From Colletotrichum lupini (lineage: Eukaryota; Ascomycota; Sordariomycetes; Glomerellales; Glomerellaceae), in the NCBI RefSeq assembly GCF_023278565.1, contig NC_064679.1:1426001-1490000 (forward strand): a stretch of DNA of 64,000 nucleotides, written 5' to 3'. A program made the position numbers and the translations under genes. The notes under the pieces are model-generated. The model was not told the origin of the DNA and made no database searches. It saw nothing but the letters and a program-made list of their open reading frames with translations. Position 1 is the stretch's first letter, and each line of letters begins with the position of its first letter. This document shows positions 1 to 11,831 of this stretch, piece by piece.

Positions 1-144
1 CCCCTACCACCCAACTGCAGGTGGCGACATCATAGTGTGCCTCGAACCATCCAACCGTCGTCCGCACATCAGAGCCTCCCCGTCACTATCTGGCATCCCT
101 GACGGAACGGCCTTTGCCAGTTGCCACGCCTCTTTTCTCCCACG

Positions 145-2984
145 ATGTCTTTCGTCAATCTCTCACGTCCCCCTCTGGACCATCGGGCCCATAGCGATAC
201 CAACGTCCGGCCTAGATTCAATTCACACAACACTTCCGACCGTCTAAGAGAAGGTTCAGGGCTCCGACCCAAGGCGTATCCAATGGTCAGCAACATCAAA
301 AAGGGCAGGAAATCGGTATTCAAGGAGGTGGGACTGGACGACGACTTTAGCGACGACTGCGGCTCGCCCGTTGTGGAGACTTTCCAACAGTCTTGTGGCC
401 GACAGGAATCGATGTCTAGCGAGAAGGTATTCGGAGATGTACCTGGGCTGGAGGAAGCGAAACGGGACGGCACATCAAATGATGAGGAAGACGACGCAGA
501 GGACGACGGAGATGGGGACAGCAGGCGTTCTGCGACGGAACAGCGCGAAGCAGCGAACGACTCGAGACAACAGAGCTCAAGTCAGGCTGTGAAGGTGTCT
601 TGGTACAACAAGCTTTCTCAGGGTTATCGACGACCGAGGATCAAGACGGTCTCTAGCGCACCACCACCTACGATCTCAAGTCTGCAGCGCATTGGCATGA
701 TTGCGCTACTCATCGCGGTCATCATCCCGGCATTCAGCTATAATAATGGCCGCCAGAAGATTGAAAGTGGTGCAATCGCGGGTGTCGTACGTCCACGAGC
801 AACGACATCAACGGATGTCTGTCTAAGATGGGCACAGCAGGGTGAGTTTCGGAAAACGTAGCATGGGTAACTCTGCTAACAGTGGTCAGCGGCTTTACTC
901 AACGGCACTCTTTACATGTATGGAGGTCAATCCAAGACGGAGTCTTCGCAAACCGTCAACACCTGGAGTATGACTTGCGAACCCCGTAGCTGAGACTTGG
1001 AAATGAATCTGACAATTACTTACAGACAACGACTTTCTCACTCTCGACCTAACAAAATCATGGGACACGAAATCGCCCTCTCTCAAGGGCATGACGATAC
1101 CTAGTGGGCCTCCAGCAGTCGCCAACGGCTACTTGTGGCACGACTACGACTATCTCTACCTCTACGGCGGCCAATTTGCTGATAACGACGGCGCTGAAGG
1201 CACGTACGCCACCGTTGCTCCCATGTCGATCTGGCAATACTCTGTCAAGGACAACTCCTGGCTCGAGTTCAAAGACCCGCGCACGTCAGCTGGCAACTAT
1301 TCGACTGCCGCCAATACCCCTGTCCAACGTTCCGCCGAAGGCGCGGGCTTGTCGGTACCTGAGCTCGGTTTGAGTTGGTACTTTGGCGGACACCTCGACT
1401 GGCTGACCACCGAGGGTTGGTCGACCCAGACTCCGAGGGTGTATCTCAAGAGCCTGCTAGAGTTTACACACCCCGGATACCTGAACACTGGTGTTGACGC
1501 GCTTCGCGCTGCTGGTGCTGCCGATGGCGGAGTGTTTCGCAACGTGACTGAGGGCGGGCTGCAGGAAACGGATGCGTTCCCGGAACGAGCTGACGGTGTC
1601 TTGGTTTTTGTGCCCGGGTGGGGTGCGAGGGGAGTCTTGATCGGCATGGCGGGAGGATCCGACAAGACATTTGTCGACGACCTCGGCACCCTCGATGTCT
1701 ACGATATCGCTACGTCTGAGTGGTATCATCAGAGGACGACAGGTGACCGGCCCTCCGTCCGCGTCAACCCATGTGCCGCCATTGCGAGCGCGCCAGATGC
1801 CTCGAGCCTCCAGATCTACTTTTTCGGCGGACAAAATCTGCAGCCTTTTGTAGGCCAACACTCGTTTTCTGGAAAACTGGAAATAGACTGACACATTTAT
1901 GCAGGGCAACCAGACACAGTACAACGACATGTACATCCTCTCCATCCCCGCCTTCGCCTGGATCAAAGTCGACGCAACCGACGGTGTACCCGCCCCTCGC
2001 GCCGGCCACACCTGCACCATGCGCGACGGCCAAATCATCGTCGCCGGCGGTTACCTCGGCCCCGACGCCGGGTGTGAATCTCCCGGTGTCTTTGTCTTCG
2101 ACGCGAGCAACCTCAAATGGAACACGGGCTTCAAAGCCGGAGCCCACGCAGCAGACTTCAGCTCCGAGAACTCCGTCCTGGCTGGGTCCTACGGCTACAA
2201 GGTCCCCGACAAAGTCCAGAGCGTCATCGGTGGCAGCTCCGAAGGCGGGGCTATCGCTACCACACCTGCTGCCGGCCCAGCTACGGGCGGTCCGTTCAAG
2301 ACGGGTACGCCGCCCGTGTTCACTGTGACGCAGGGTGGCGCGACAGCTACAGTCACGGGCGCAGGACCCACGAGCACATCCGCGGGACAGGCGCCGACAA
2401 CCAAGGATAACGGAGGCGGGACGAGCCCCGGCCTCATCGCTGCAGGCGTTATCGCCGGTGTCCTAGGCGCGTTGGCCTTGTATCTTGGTTTCTGCGCGTG
2501 GCTCTACCGACGCCAGGTCGCGGCGTACAAGCAGCATCTATCTCAGGTGAACCGGTACTCCGGCGCAAGCTCCATGCACTTTGGTGCGGCGGGCTTCTTT
2601 GGTGCTGGAAATCGTGACGAGGAGAGGAGAGAGCGCGGACACCGCCGAGACGCGAGCACCGTCAGCGACGAGTCCTTCTCATGGGTTGGCACCGGCGTTG
2701 AGCCGAAGTGGATGACGGATGATCCTACACCGGGCTCTGGATCTGGTGGCACGGCGAGTGGGAGCGGCGCTGGCAGCGGGTTCAAGAGGAAAAGTGAGGA
2801 CGCGAGGACGTTTAAGAGCGGGCCGAGTGGGAACGATCCGCGCACGAGCTCCAGTCGACGCGACAATACGGACAATGAGAGTGTTTCCAGCACGGAGCAG
2901 TTGCTTGATGGGCAGGAGCCGAGTTTCTTCTCGGTTGTCATGGGGCCTAGGCGTGCTTTGCGGGTTGTCAACAGTACCGAGTAA
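145..2984 (+). CDS. Kelch-repeat beta-propeller membrane protein, two transmembrane segments
   Basis: Four exons (145-841, 890-967, 1026-1849, 1905-2984) join in frame to an 892-residue protein; the introns have GT-AG ends and the first has a clear CTAAC branch site. Residues 1-180 are hydrophilic, acidic and Ser-rich and end in a basic stretch (RRPRIK). A hydrophobic segment lies at about 183-199. Residues about 225-645 hold kelch-type blades (LYMYGGQ, YLYLYGGQF, IYFFGGQN, IIVAGGYLGP). A Thr/Ser/Gly-rich stalk follows, then a second transmembrane helix at about 709-733 followed by YRRQ, and a Ser/Gly-rich tail. The positive-inside rule places both termini in the cytosol and the propeller outside or in the lumen. 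Fungal kelch proteins of this type are poorly characterised; cell-surface or polarity roles are inference. ATG 145 is the first ATG of the frame. Confidence 0.85.
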
Positions 2985-5043
2985 GGTAATGAATAATACA
3001 CGAACAATTTACGACCAGACTCTGGAGCGGGGGGCTAGGATAGGTAAAACACGAGATACACGAGGATACACGACCTTTTCTGTATATACACACACGATCA
3101 AGGGGAGAGGATCGAACCCTCAATCGCTCAAGCTAGATACCCTTCTTACTATGTACACGCTTCTTTCATGCTAAACCTCTTACATTCAAAGACTTGGAAA
3201 ACTTTGACATAACTCGTCTCCATCAAGGTAGCAAGGTATGTCCCTCGGCCGTCGGCCGTCGGCAGGCAGCGTCGTCTTCTTGACCGCCTCTCCCCAGAAA
3301 CAAAACGCAACGATCGTCATCCCATGTTTCTCAATTGACTTTTTCCGCGTCGTATGTCTTGGGTCTGTGGAACGTGCTTCTCCGCCACTTTTTGAATTGA
3401 GTTGATGGGGGGTTCAGAGCTAAAACGGATGCAGACTACAGAATGCCAGTGAACGCATGGCCCAATTTGAGACAAAAACAACGACCATTGGCGGAGATGA
3501 TTGCGATCGACCGAGACATAGTGAGCTGTCGAACAAGATTTCTCAATAGTATCGCAGAAACACACAGTAGCTTAGGTAGTACAGAGAGGGACGGGCCGGC
3601 TTGGTTGAGCTTCATGTCGTAACTCGTACCAAACACAGCAGGATCGGGAGCCAGCTGATCGACTTTGTAAAAGTATCACTCTCGTCCACGGGCCTTGAGT
3701 CGTGTCTCTCCACAGATTGAACCACGGTACGGAGCAAATGAGGATGCATTCCGGATGTCTTCTAGCTCACGGTATAGCGGCATTCGGTCCTTTGACGCTT
3801 GTTTACTCGTCCATTCGGGGCCCTACAGGTGAGGGAATTAGCTAAGAGCTTGTGACTTCGAGATACTGGAGAAAACACCGTACAATAAAGTACACGGTCG
3901 AGATGTTGAATTCAAAGTTTGCGATGGAGCCCGCGCTAGACCCCAAAGCATCTTTGACAATGGAGAAAGCCTGTGGAGAGGGATGGGCAGTCCATTGACT
4001 CGTCGATTTCTCAATTTCTCAGTGGGCTCATTTCCCTATCAAACCTTGATCTTTGATGCTATTTCTGCCCACTGGTTTGCGTGATCAACAGATATTTTTT
4101 TTCTTGATTGTCTTTGGTTGAATCCACGGCCAGTCTGGACTTTTCTTCACCGGCGACGACTCTTCAGGTCAAGCTGCTCTCAACAGACCTGTCATATTTT
4201 CAATCTCTTGACTCGCAGCCACCTGAACATCCGACAAGGTCCTTATCGCGACATCGAAGGGCATGGCCGTTCCCCTTTAAAAGGTTACAACGACGTCCGT
4301 CACGTCATCGCGTATCCCCAGGGTCTTGACTCGACCCTGTTCCCTATTACAGCCAAATAAGCCCAGATAACCCTAAACAAAGCAACCCCCGGTAATACCG
4401 ATGTGCCATAGGGATGAACTCTAAAGCGTAGCCCAGACTGCCCAGTCCCCATTATTCCCACCCGTCCACGGTCCACGGCGAGAGAGAAAGTCCCACTCTC
4501 GGCCGACCGAGATCGATACGACTCTGTACCTCGAGCCTCGACGCGGGCATTCGGGTTCTCCTGCACGAACTACCACATTCGTCAAAGTCGACGATGCTTG
4601 ATTGGGCAACATCGTCACGACTTCTCTACCGCGCAGTGCCCACACACACCACTCACTCTACTTGACGCTAATGTCGCGGGCCGGGCATCTCCCCCACACC
4701 AGACGGGCATGCCGGTGCGGTGTAAGGCGTCTGTCTCTCTCTGTCTCTTGGTTTTCGACGAGGATCGACAGCCGCTAGGCCTCATTCCAGCTGTCTCGCG
4801 AACATCGCATCATTCAGCTGCTGTGGCACGGAATTCACAATCATTCCCACCCCGCGAAGAAGCGGAGGGTGGATGGGGTTCATGTTTGTTTATAATGAGC
4901 GGCGGGGAACCCTCTTCCTTCGTCAAGGCTTTCCCGATAGTCTCGTCACTACAGTTTTCGCTCGAACCCGCCGATAATACCAAAAAGCCTAGCTCTCGTT
5001 CATAGGCTTTCTCTCCCTCCACTTTCGTTCTGTCTAGCCCGCC
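2985..5043. other. Intergenic region without a recognisable gene
   Basis: It contains the kelch gene 3' UTR and the upstream region of the flavoprotein gene at 5044. Small open frames here have no coherent domain, no signal peptide and no plausible splice continuation. A tandem GGCCGTC motif occurs near 3246-3262. The 4440-5040 stretch is pyrimidine-rich, typical of a fungal promoter or 5' UTR. Confidence 0.6.
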
Positions 5044-6364
5044 ATGAAGTTCACTCTCAGCTCCCTCGTGCTCTCAGCAGCATCGAGCCTCGTTGCGGCC
5101 CTGCCCATCAACGACACCCAGGTCTACGATGCCATCATCGTCGGCGGTGGCCCGTCTGGTCTCAGTGCCGCGAGTGCCCTCGGCCGTGTGCGTCGTAACA
5201 CTCTCCTCATCGACTCTGGCGAGTACCGCAACGCACCTACCAGACACATGCACGATGTTCTCGGCTTCGATGGTGAGTGATTCTCGTTCAGATAGCTTTC
5301 ATGTTCTTGTGGATGGTTTCTAATACAAAACAGGCGTCACTCCCGCATGGTACCGCTACGCCGCTCGCCAGCAAATCTCCCACTATGACACTGTCACCTT
5401 GACCAACGGCACCGTCACCAAGATCGGAGGCAGCGATGCCACCGGCTTCGTCGTCTCCGCCACCTACGCCGACAACTCCACCAAGTCGGTCCGCGCGCGC
5501 AAGATCATCTTGGCCACCGGTCTGCAAGACGACCTCCCCGAGACCCCGGGTCTGTGGGAGAACTGGGGCAAGGGCATCTACTGGGTACGTCACCACAAAT
5601 ATCCATCCATCATCTCACACCAAACTTCGATTCTAACATGCCCATTCTAGTGCCCCTGGTGCGACGGCCACGAGCACGCAGACCAAGCCCTCGGCCTCCT
5701 CGCCTCAACCTTTGACGACCTCCCCTCGCTCGTCCGCGAGATCCTCACTCTCAACACGGACATCATCGCCTTCGCAAACGGCACCGACACCCCCGCCGCC
5801 CGCGCCGAGACGGAGGCCAAGAACCCCAAGTTCCAAGAGTACCTCGACCTCCACAACGTCACCATCGACAACCGCACCATCACGGCCATCACCCGCCTCA
5901 AGGACGGCGGCAACCCGCCCCACGACCCCTCCCTCCCCACCGCTCCCGAGGAGGATCTCTTCTCCGTCAGCTTCAGCGAGGGCGAGCCCGTCGAGCGCGC
6001 TGCATTCTTCCTGAGCTACCCCGACGAGCAGCGCAGCACCATCGGCGCCGAGGCCGGCGTGCAGCTCTGGGGTGGACGTCTGGCTGCTGATGTGAGCAAG
6101 GGGTACGCGACCAACGTGGCCGGCATCTACGCCATTGGCGATGCCAACTCGGATAACAGCACCAACGTCCCCCATGCTCTGTACACGGGCAAGAGGACTG
6201 CCGTCTTCCTGCACGTCAAGCTCGCAAAGGAGGACCAGGCCAAGGAGACTGGTGTCAATGTCACTGCTCTGAGGAGAGAGTTGGACCTCGAGGAGCGTTC
6301 CATCTGGGACGTTGCGAACGGTCAGCCTACCGACATCCTGTATGCCGGCGAGTACGACCAGTAG
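5044..6364 (+). CDS. Secretory-pathway thioredoxin-reductase-like FAD oxidoreductase (GliT-like fold)
   Basis: Three exons (5044-5272, 5334-5584, 5651-6364) give 397 residues. Residues 1-19 form a signal peptide (MKFTLSSLVLSAASSLVAA). The FAD-binding dinucleotide fold follows, with IVGGGPSGLSAASALG near 32-47. A redox-active CPWC pair lies at 161-164 inside CPWCDGHE, and the second FAD motif GIYAIGDA lies near 318-325. This is the layout of class II pyridine-nucleotide-disulfide oxidoreductases, which include thioredoxin reductases and fungal dithiol oxidases of the GliT type. Many N-glycosylation sequons (NDT, NGT, NST, NVT, NRT) agree with secretion. The substrate is unknown; oxidation of a small dithiol or a secreted protein thiol is inference. 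It converges on the oxygenase gene ending at 6490, only 125 bp away. Confidence 0.88.
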
Positions 6365-6489
6365 ATAATTGATGTGGAACATACATCTCCCCAAAAGCAT
6401 TTTGATTTTTTCGCGATAGCGATGCCAAAGATACCTGAATAGACATTGTACAATTTTTCGACTTCATTCACATATTCTGTCTCATGTGT

Positions 6490-7822
6490 TCACTCCGCCT
6501 CACCTTCAATCTCAAGATTGCCGACCCGAAACTTCTTGCCCTTCATGTCCGCATAATCATTGTGATCGTGATAATCCTTTACCCGTTCCCTGACATATTG
6601 CAGCCCTCTCACCGGCGCCGCCTCCTCCGCATTCTCCCCAATCAGCCCAAGCCTCTTCAACAGCGGCGACGGCGCAGGCTTAATATCAACATCGTCACCA
6701 GGCCTCACAAAGTAAAACAGACCCTGCCGAAACAAATGAGCCTGGTCCTCAGGCGGCCTCACAACGCGATGCGTCGTCGACTTCAAGTACCCCGCGGACC
6801 AGAAATCAAGCGTGTCGCCGACGTTGCAGACAATGCCACCGTCCACAGGTGGGACATAGCGCCACTCGCCCGCGCCATTGGGATTTGACGAAGAAGAGGT
6901 CTTAATCTGGAGGCCCGCGACGTCCTGGCTCCAGAGGAGGGTCAAGGAGCCAAAGTCGGTGTGAGCGCGCGACCAGGTGTTGCCGACTTTGAGGTCGTCG
7001 GCGAGAGGGCGGGGGTGGTAGCCCATGTAGCGGAGGTGGTCTTCGCTCGGGGAGGCGTAAGCGTGGCGGGAGGAGAAGTAGTCTTCTGGGAGTTCGAGGA
7101 TGATGGAGAAGAGAGTGAAGACTTTGCTTGCTAGGTCGAGAGAGCGCTATTGGTGTGTCAGACTTGCGTGAGTGAGACTCGGAGAATGAGAAGCCAGTTT
7201 GGTCGTCAAACAGAAGCCTGTGTAGATGTATACGCACTCTTGAAAAGTCTTCAATTTCTTGTCTGAACGGCTCGAAGAACGGATGGAATGGCTCATCTTT
7301 GTACTTCGGGATGAATTTGGCGATGTTAACCGACTCGACATTGTTGAGCACATCCGTTCCTTGCATCTTCTTATCATGCGCCTGATGCAATATGAGCCAC
7401 TCTTCTTAAATAATCACATCCTCAGACACTGCTAGACTTACCGATCTATATCCAAAGTAGTTCCCCTTGGAGAAGTCGCACGTGTTACCCGGTCTGGCCT
7501 TATCTTCGGCATCGAGGTTGAAGAAACCTTGGCCAATGTCATACTGGCGCTGCACTTCCTCGGGTGTGAAGCCTGTGTTGATGAGACTAAAGAAGCCAGT
7601 TTCGTGTACCTAATAGACTTGTCAGATCTCTGAGAGATTGCAAGACTCGAATGTCCTTACAGCTTGTCGAAGTTCTTCAGCTAGCTGCTTCTTCCCGCCT
7701 GGCTGGTCAAACTTGCTAATGTCAATCACAGCGATATCTGCCCAGGGCAATTCGTGTTTTGTCTTTGCCGGCCGCTGCCATTTTGGCAGGGAGACTGGCC
7801 CCGAAAATATGGCTGAAGGCAT
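6490..7822 (-). CDS. 2-oxoglutarate/Fe(II)-dependent oxygenase (isopenicillin-N-synthase-like)
   Basis: Four phase-0 exons (7661-7822, 7442-7609, 7238-7381, 6490-7146) encode 376 residues. The N-terminal DIOX_N-type region reads PWADIAVIDISKF and later HETGFFSLINTGF. The double-stranded beta-helix core holds the iron ligands of the HxD...H triad: H220 and D222 in HTDFGSLTLLW, and H284 in STTHRVVRPP. The arginine expected to bind 2-oxoglutarate is R298, but the usual R-x-S reads R-Q-G here. Family members hydroxylate, desaturate or cyclise small molecules, often in secondary metabolism. It is convergent with the flavoprotein gene and divergent from the permease at 8848, so a small metabolic group is possible. 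The start at 7822 is the first ATG of the frame and gives a normal family N-terminus. Confidence 0.88.
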
Positions 7823-8847
7823 CTTGATTGATGAATATCGAATTGAGGCGGCTTCTGGTTCCAGTACGCAGGCTGGAAGTCAATTCGTGTGAGGTCATAA
7901 TTGTCTTTCCATAAATACCCCTCCATCCGATGTCGAGCCGTTTATGTCTTGCCCCCCGCGCGCCCCGCGCCACTCCCGTTGTGCCGTGTCGGAGTGAGAT
8001 CGCCGGAATTCGAGCACGCCATCTCGACCGAGATGACGAGCCGCATCCTGATGTTGGTACTGACAGCATGTGTCCAATCACCGTATAAGCTGTTCTTCTC
8101 TAAGCGTAACTGCCGCTGTAGTGTGTCGTTATCTTCGGTATGTTTCCGAGGCTTATCTTCGGTATGTTTCTTTTTTCCCATCGTCTTGTATGATTGACAG
8201 ATAAACATCGAAACATGTTTCGGTTTACCTGGGGGACGTCAGGTCCCGATGATCATGTAGCGTGCGTATAATCGCGATTGTCTCGAGCCAAGGTCTCGAA
8301 ATTTCGTCTCCCTCTTATATGCCTGTCAATTCCAATAAAGTTATCTTCGGGGAGTCAAATGTTGCTCGATGTTGGGAGGGAATGCAAGCAATATTGTTGT
8401 TCTCTTCGGGGTGTTAGCCAGGTCACTGCAACGACAATCTCCGTAACTTAAGTCCACCTGAACGTGTGAAATGTGACGTTGTAAAGACAAATCCAGGCAC
8501 CTCGTCCCGCCAGATGCTGAAGGATTCGAGCAGAACAAGACTATGGCCAATGAGAATGCCCTCAGTCGTCAATTTCAGGACGTTACATGGGCAAACTTGC
8601 TGTGCACATGGCCCCGCAGTAGGGCGTGCTTCGCGCAGACATATCTTGGGCTCTGTATCTGCCGTAATCGGCATCAATTTGAATGAAAGATTGCGAGATG
8701 TGAAAGACCAACCATCTTAGATACTAGAATTAAGGACTTCACCTAGTTAGTACCTTGATGTCGCATCTGAAGCCATATCTCCTCTCTACAAGCTGTTCTC
8801 GATCACCTTCGTAGACGCGAGCCCCCGCGGTGAACCTCAAATCGAGC
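7823..8847. promoter_or_regulatory. Shared intergenic region of the divergent oxygenase and permease genes
   Basis: About 1 kb separates the two divergent start codons. An 18-bp direct repeat (TTATCTTCGGTATGTTTC) occurs at 8129-8146 and 8153-8170, and its first half (TTATCTTCGG) recurs at 8341. The repeats could be binding sites for a regulator shared by both genes, but that is inference. No coding region was recognised. Confidence 0.35.
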
Positions 8848-10937
8848 ATGGGAACCCAGCAGAGCCCCGAGAGCAGGACCCTCTCTCCCTCTGAAGAAAA
8901 GCATCTTCTCAAAACAGCTCATCGCAAAGTCGATAAGAGGCTCCTGCTATGGTACTCCTTCGTCTACCTCATCATGCGAATCCACGTCAGCAACATCAGC
9001 AACGCAGCCATCATCAACCTAGAACAAGGCACCGGTATCAAGAAGCAGCTCGGCAATCTCTCCAGTTCAGAGTGGGCGTGGGCGCTGAGCGTCTTTTATT
9101 ATCCGTACATGTTCTTCGAGCCTCTGGCCACGCTCGCCTTGAAGAGGTTTTCACCTTCGGTGTGGATGAGCCGGATTATGATTACTTGGGTAAGTATGTT
9201 GGGATGCCAGTTGAGCTCTGTGCAGTGGCTGTTTGGTTTGCTAACTGTGATGAAAGGGTATCATATCAATGTGCCAGGGCGCAACTCAGAATTATGCTGG
9301 TATTCTGGCCTGTCGGTTCTTCTTGGGGCTTGCTGAGGCGGGGTTTTACCCTGGTGTTTTGTACCATCTCAGCTTCTGGTATCCGACTCATAGACTTCCG
9401 CTATGAATTGTAAGTTCAGAAGCTCTAGCTGGGTGAATGAAAAGACGCAGCAACTCATGATTTTCTAGGGCTTCTTTTACGCCTGCGGGATGTTTTCTGG
9501 GACTATCAGCGGTCTTCTAGGTGAGTAGTGGAGAACTGGATGTACTCAACTGCTACAAATTACTGAGACTGATTGATAGCATACGCAATTTCGTTTATGA
9601 ATGGCGTCGGGGGTCTATCTGGTTGGAGATGGGTAAGTCACCTTTTCTCAAAAAGTCACCGCAAGTAACGTTGGCTAACTCAACGAAGCTCTTCATTCTG
9701 GAAGGAATTCCCGCCATATTTTGCGGCATCTACACGTTCTTCTTTCTGCCAAACTGTGAGTATTACATCATTCCTAGCTACGTCTCGGCTTGTTATCAAG
9801 GTATACTCACATGAAACCATTTCTAGACCCCGAGACAGTCACCTTCCTCACGGACTACGAAAGAGAAGCGATCCTATCCGATCTTCCAGAGCAAGCACCG
9901 ACCATGAAGTCCAAAACCATTAACCTTCAACAGGTCAAAGATCTTTTCCGCGATCCGACTTTTATGCCATTCTTGATGATTTGGATTACCCACGGCATCG
10001 GCGGATGGGGAATATCCTTTGTTCTGCCGACTGTCATTTACGAACTCGGCATTTACGAACTCGGCATTTCGAACACTGCTATTTCACAAGTGATGACCAT
10101 GGTAAGTTTCAAGGTCTTTCATGTTGTGCTCGTGGAGCGTGTGAAAGAAACACTAATCTTCAAATAGCCCCCCTTTACCTTGGTCTTCGTGATACTGTTG
10201 ACGCTCGCCTTCTTTGTACACACGAAGCGACTTAGTCCCTGGATCGCTGGCCTGGGCCTAGAAGCTGCTCAGATCGTTTGCTACGTGCTTCTCATCACGG
10301 TCAAGCATCCCATTGCCAAGTAGAGACCTTAACCCCCCTGCCCAATGATTTCAGGGCTGACTCTGTGCCAGATACATTTTCGTCATGATTGCGACCGCCG
10401 CGTCTCAAAGTTTCTTTGCTATAATATGGCCGGGTACGTGGTGCAAACCAAACACTACCGAAGGTGCCTTGGGCCTAAAACAGCTGACAAAAACCCTACT
10501 GTAGAGCGTATCAGAGCGGCGAAAGGAACCACGAGCGCAGGCCTCGCCATCGGTGTGACCAACGTGAGAAAGCCAAAGCTCCCACCTACCAGAATCCAAA
10601 GCGATGCTAATCCAAAATCAACCTTCAGGCATCATGTCAGCTCATGGGCATTGTAGTAAGTGCAATCCCATGTCAATATCTCGCTCGTTGCGCGTGCTAA
10701 CTGACGAACTTTGACTAGGGTCCCCAGATATACCAGTCGAGATTCGGGCCCACATACAGGGTCAGCTACTCCTGCTCCATCGGCCTGCTCTGCGGAACGC
10801 TGTTGGCTGTTTCCGCGGCCTGGTTCTTCGTTTCTAGGCAAGATCGGAAGGAAAGAAGCAATGGACGCGTGGAAGCAGAAGAAGACTCGGAAGATAGTGG
10901 CCATATGAGAGGAACCAGTGTTGAAGGCAAGGCCTAA
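8848..10937 (+). pseudogene. Dal5/allantoate-permease-type MFS transporter with one in-frame stop codon
   Basis: Eleven exons (8848-9189, 9257-9409, 9469-9520, 9580-9632, 9689-9755, 9827-10101, 10168-10319, 10372-10433, 10505-10563, 10629-10655, 10719-10937) join in frame to 487 codons, the usual size for anion:cation symporters of the MFS. Recognisable parts include CRFFLGLAEAGFYPGVLYH, GVGGLSGWRWLFILEGIPA and IGLLCGTLL. The only interruption is TGA at 9404-9406 (codon 164), where relatives have Arg in a RLPLRI-like segment; one C-to-T change in CGA explains it. A 15-bp tandem duplication at 10039-10068 repeats YELGI. All splice sites look usable, so inactivation seems recent. The gene ends 142 bp before the retrotransposon block. 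A sequencing error cannot be excluded. Confidence 0.8.
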
Positions 10938-11079
10938 CTACTGGCAGTTACATCTTAAGAAACCCCAGAGAAGATATGTAGCTCCCTGTCCATAGCTTCA
11001 GTATATGTGGGATCGAGATTGGTAGTTTCCTTTGCCTTGAGATGTTGCAGGCTTTCTAAGCCAGGTAGAATTGACATAC

Positions 11080-11284
11080 TATTAGTATCCCTATGACAGG
11101 GTAGTTAGTTTGAACCGTAGTTAACGAAGAGATTAATTGAACTATATAAATATCTACGTAGTAGGTATAAAAAGGAGGTTCTAACCGTAGGTTAGGCTGG
11201 CTATAATAATCGTAAATAGGGCCCCTAATTAGCCCCTACGTAGTCGGCTATATGCCGCGGTCGAATTAGACTTCTAATCTAATA
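11080..11284 (-). repeat. LTR (3' LTR of outer copia element)
   Basis: It starts TATTAGTATCCC and ends AATCTAATA, corresponding to TG...CA termini altered to TA...TA by RIP. At 205 bp it is 3 bp longer than the other copies because of an extra TAG near 11160. It sits 142 bp downstream of the permease pseudogene stop. Confidence 0.88.
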
Positions 11285-11543
11285 CTAACTTTCTCTTTTT
11301 TTTATTAATTTAACTACTACGGTTAGAGGTATAATTCGACCTCGGGCCCGTTTATTAAGTTATCTCTTTTTCCCCCTTTTCTTTACTCTTTTTATATAAC
11401 CTATCCCTCTATTTATATAATAACTTTTTTACTACTTACGAATTGCTCTAATCCTTTATTTAGTACTACTTTTATAAAAGAGTTTACGGGTTATTTTTAT
11501 TATTAATCTAACGGATCTCGAGTATCTCGCGCCTTTCGTATAA

Positions 11544-11831
11544 TTACTTAAGGGCTATAATATTAATTATAAGCCTCTTTTCCTTCGTCGTTCCTAATTT
11601 AATAAGGTATTTATATAGCGAGTAAGAATTAGTATAGATAACTATTAAAATAAATAAAAAGTTAATTCGATCGGTAATCTTCCTTAGCGTCGTTAAAATC
11701 GCATAGGAGAGGTTAATACTGTTAACTATATTATAAACCTCTAATATTAATATACCTCTTATTACCCGCTTATTTTTAATTAATAAGTAGTAGATTATAT
11801 TACTATATATAGTAAATTCGCTCTTACCCAT
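11544..11831 (-). pseudogene. copia RNase H remnant (outer element)
   Basis: A 95-residue minus-strand frame escaped stop codons. It reads like the RNase H end of ascomycete Ty1/copia polyproteins: a segment KNKRVIRGILILEVY, then DSYSLY-like SYSLYKYLIKLGTTKEKR. Its place next to the 3' LTR fits the copia order with RNase H last. The same segment occurs, more broken, near 13860-14130 in the inner element and as an open frame at 52533-52820 in the third copy. Confidence 0.6.

Noticed and set aside
3105..3160. Minus-strand tRNA-like T arm (GAGGG TTCGATC CTCTC) with an adjacent A-box-like TAGCTTGAGCG
   Set aside because: No anticodon stem, and no matching acceptor arms at the required spacing; chance resemblance is likely.
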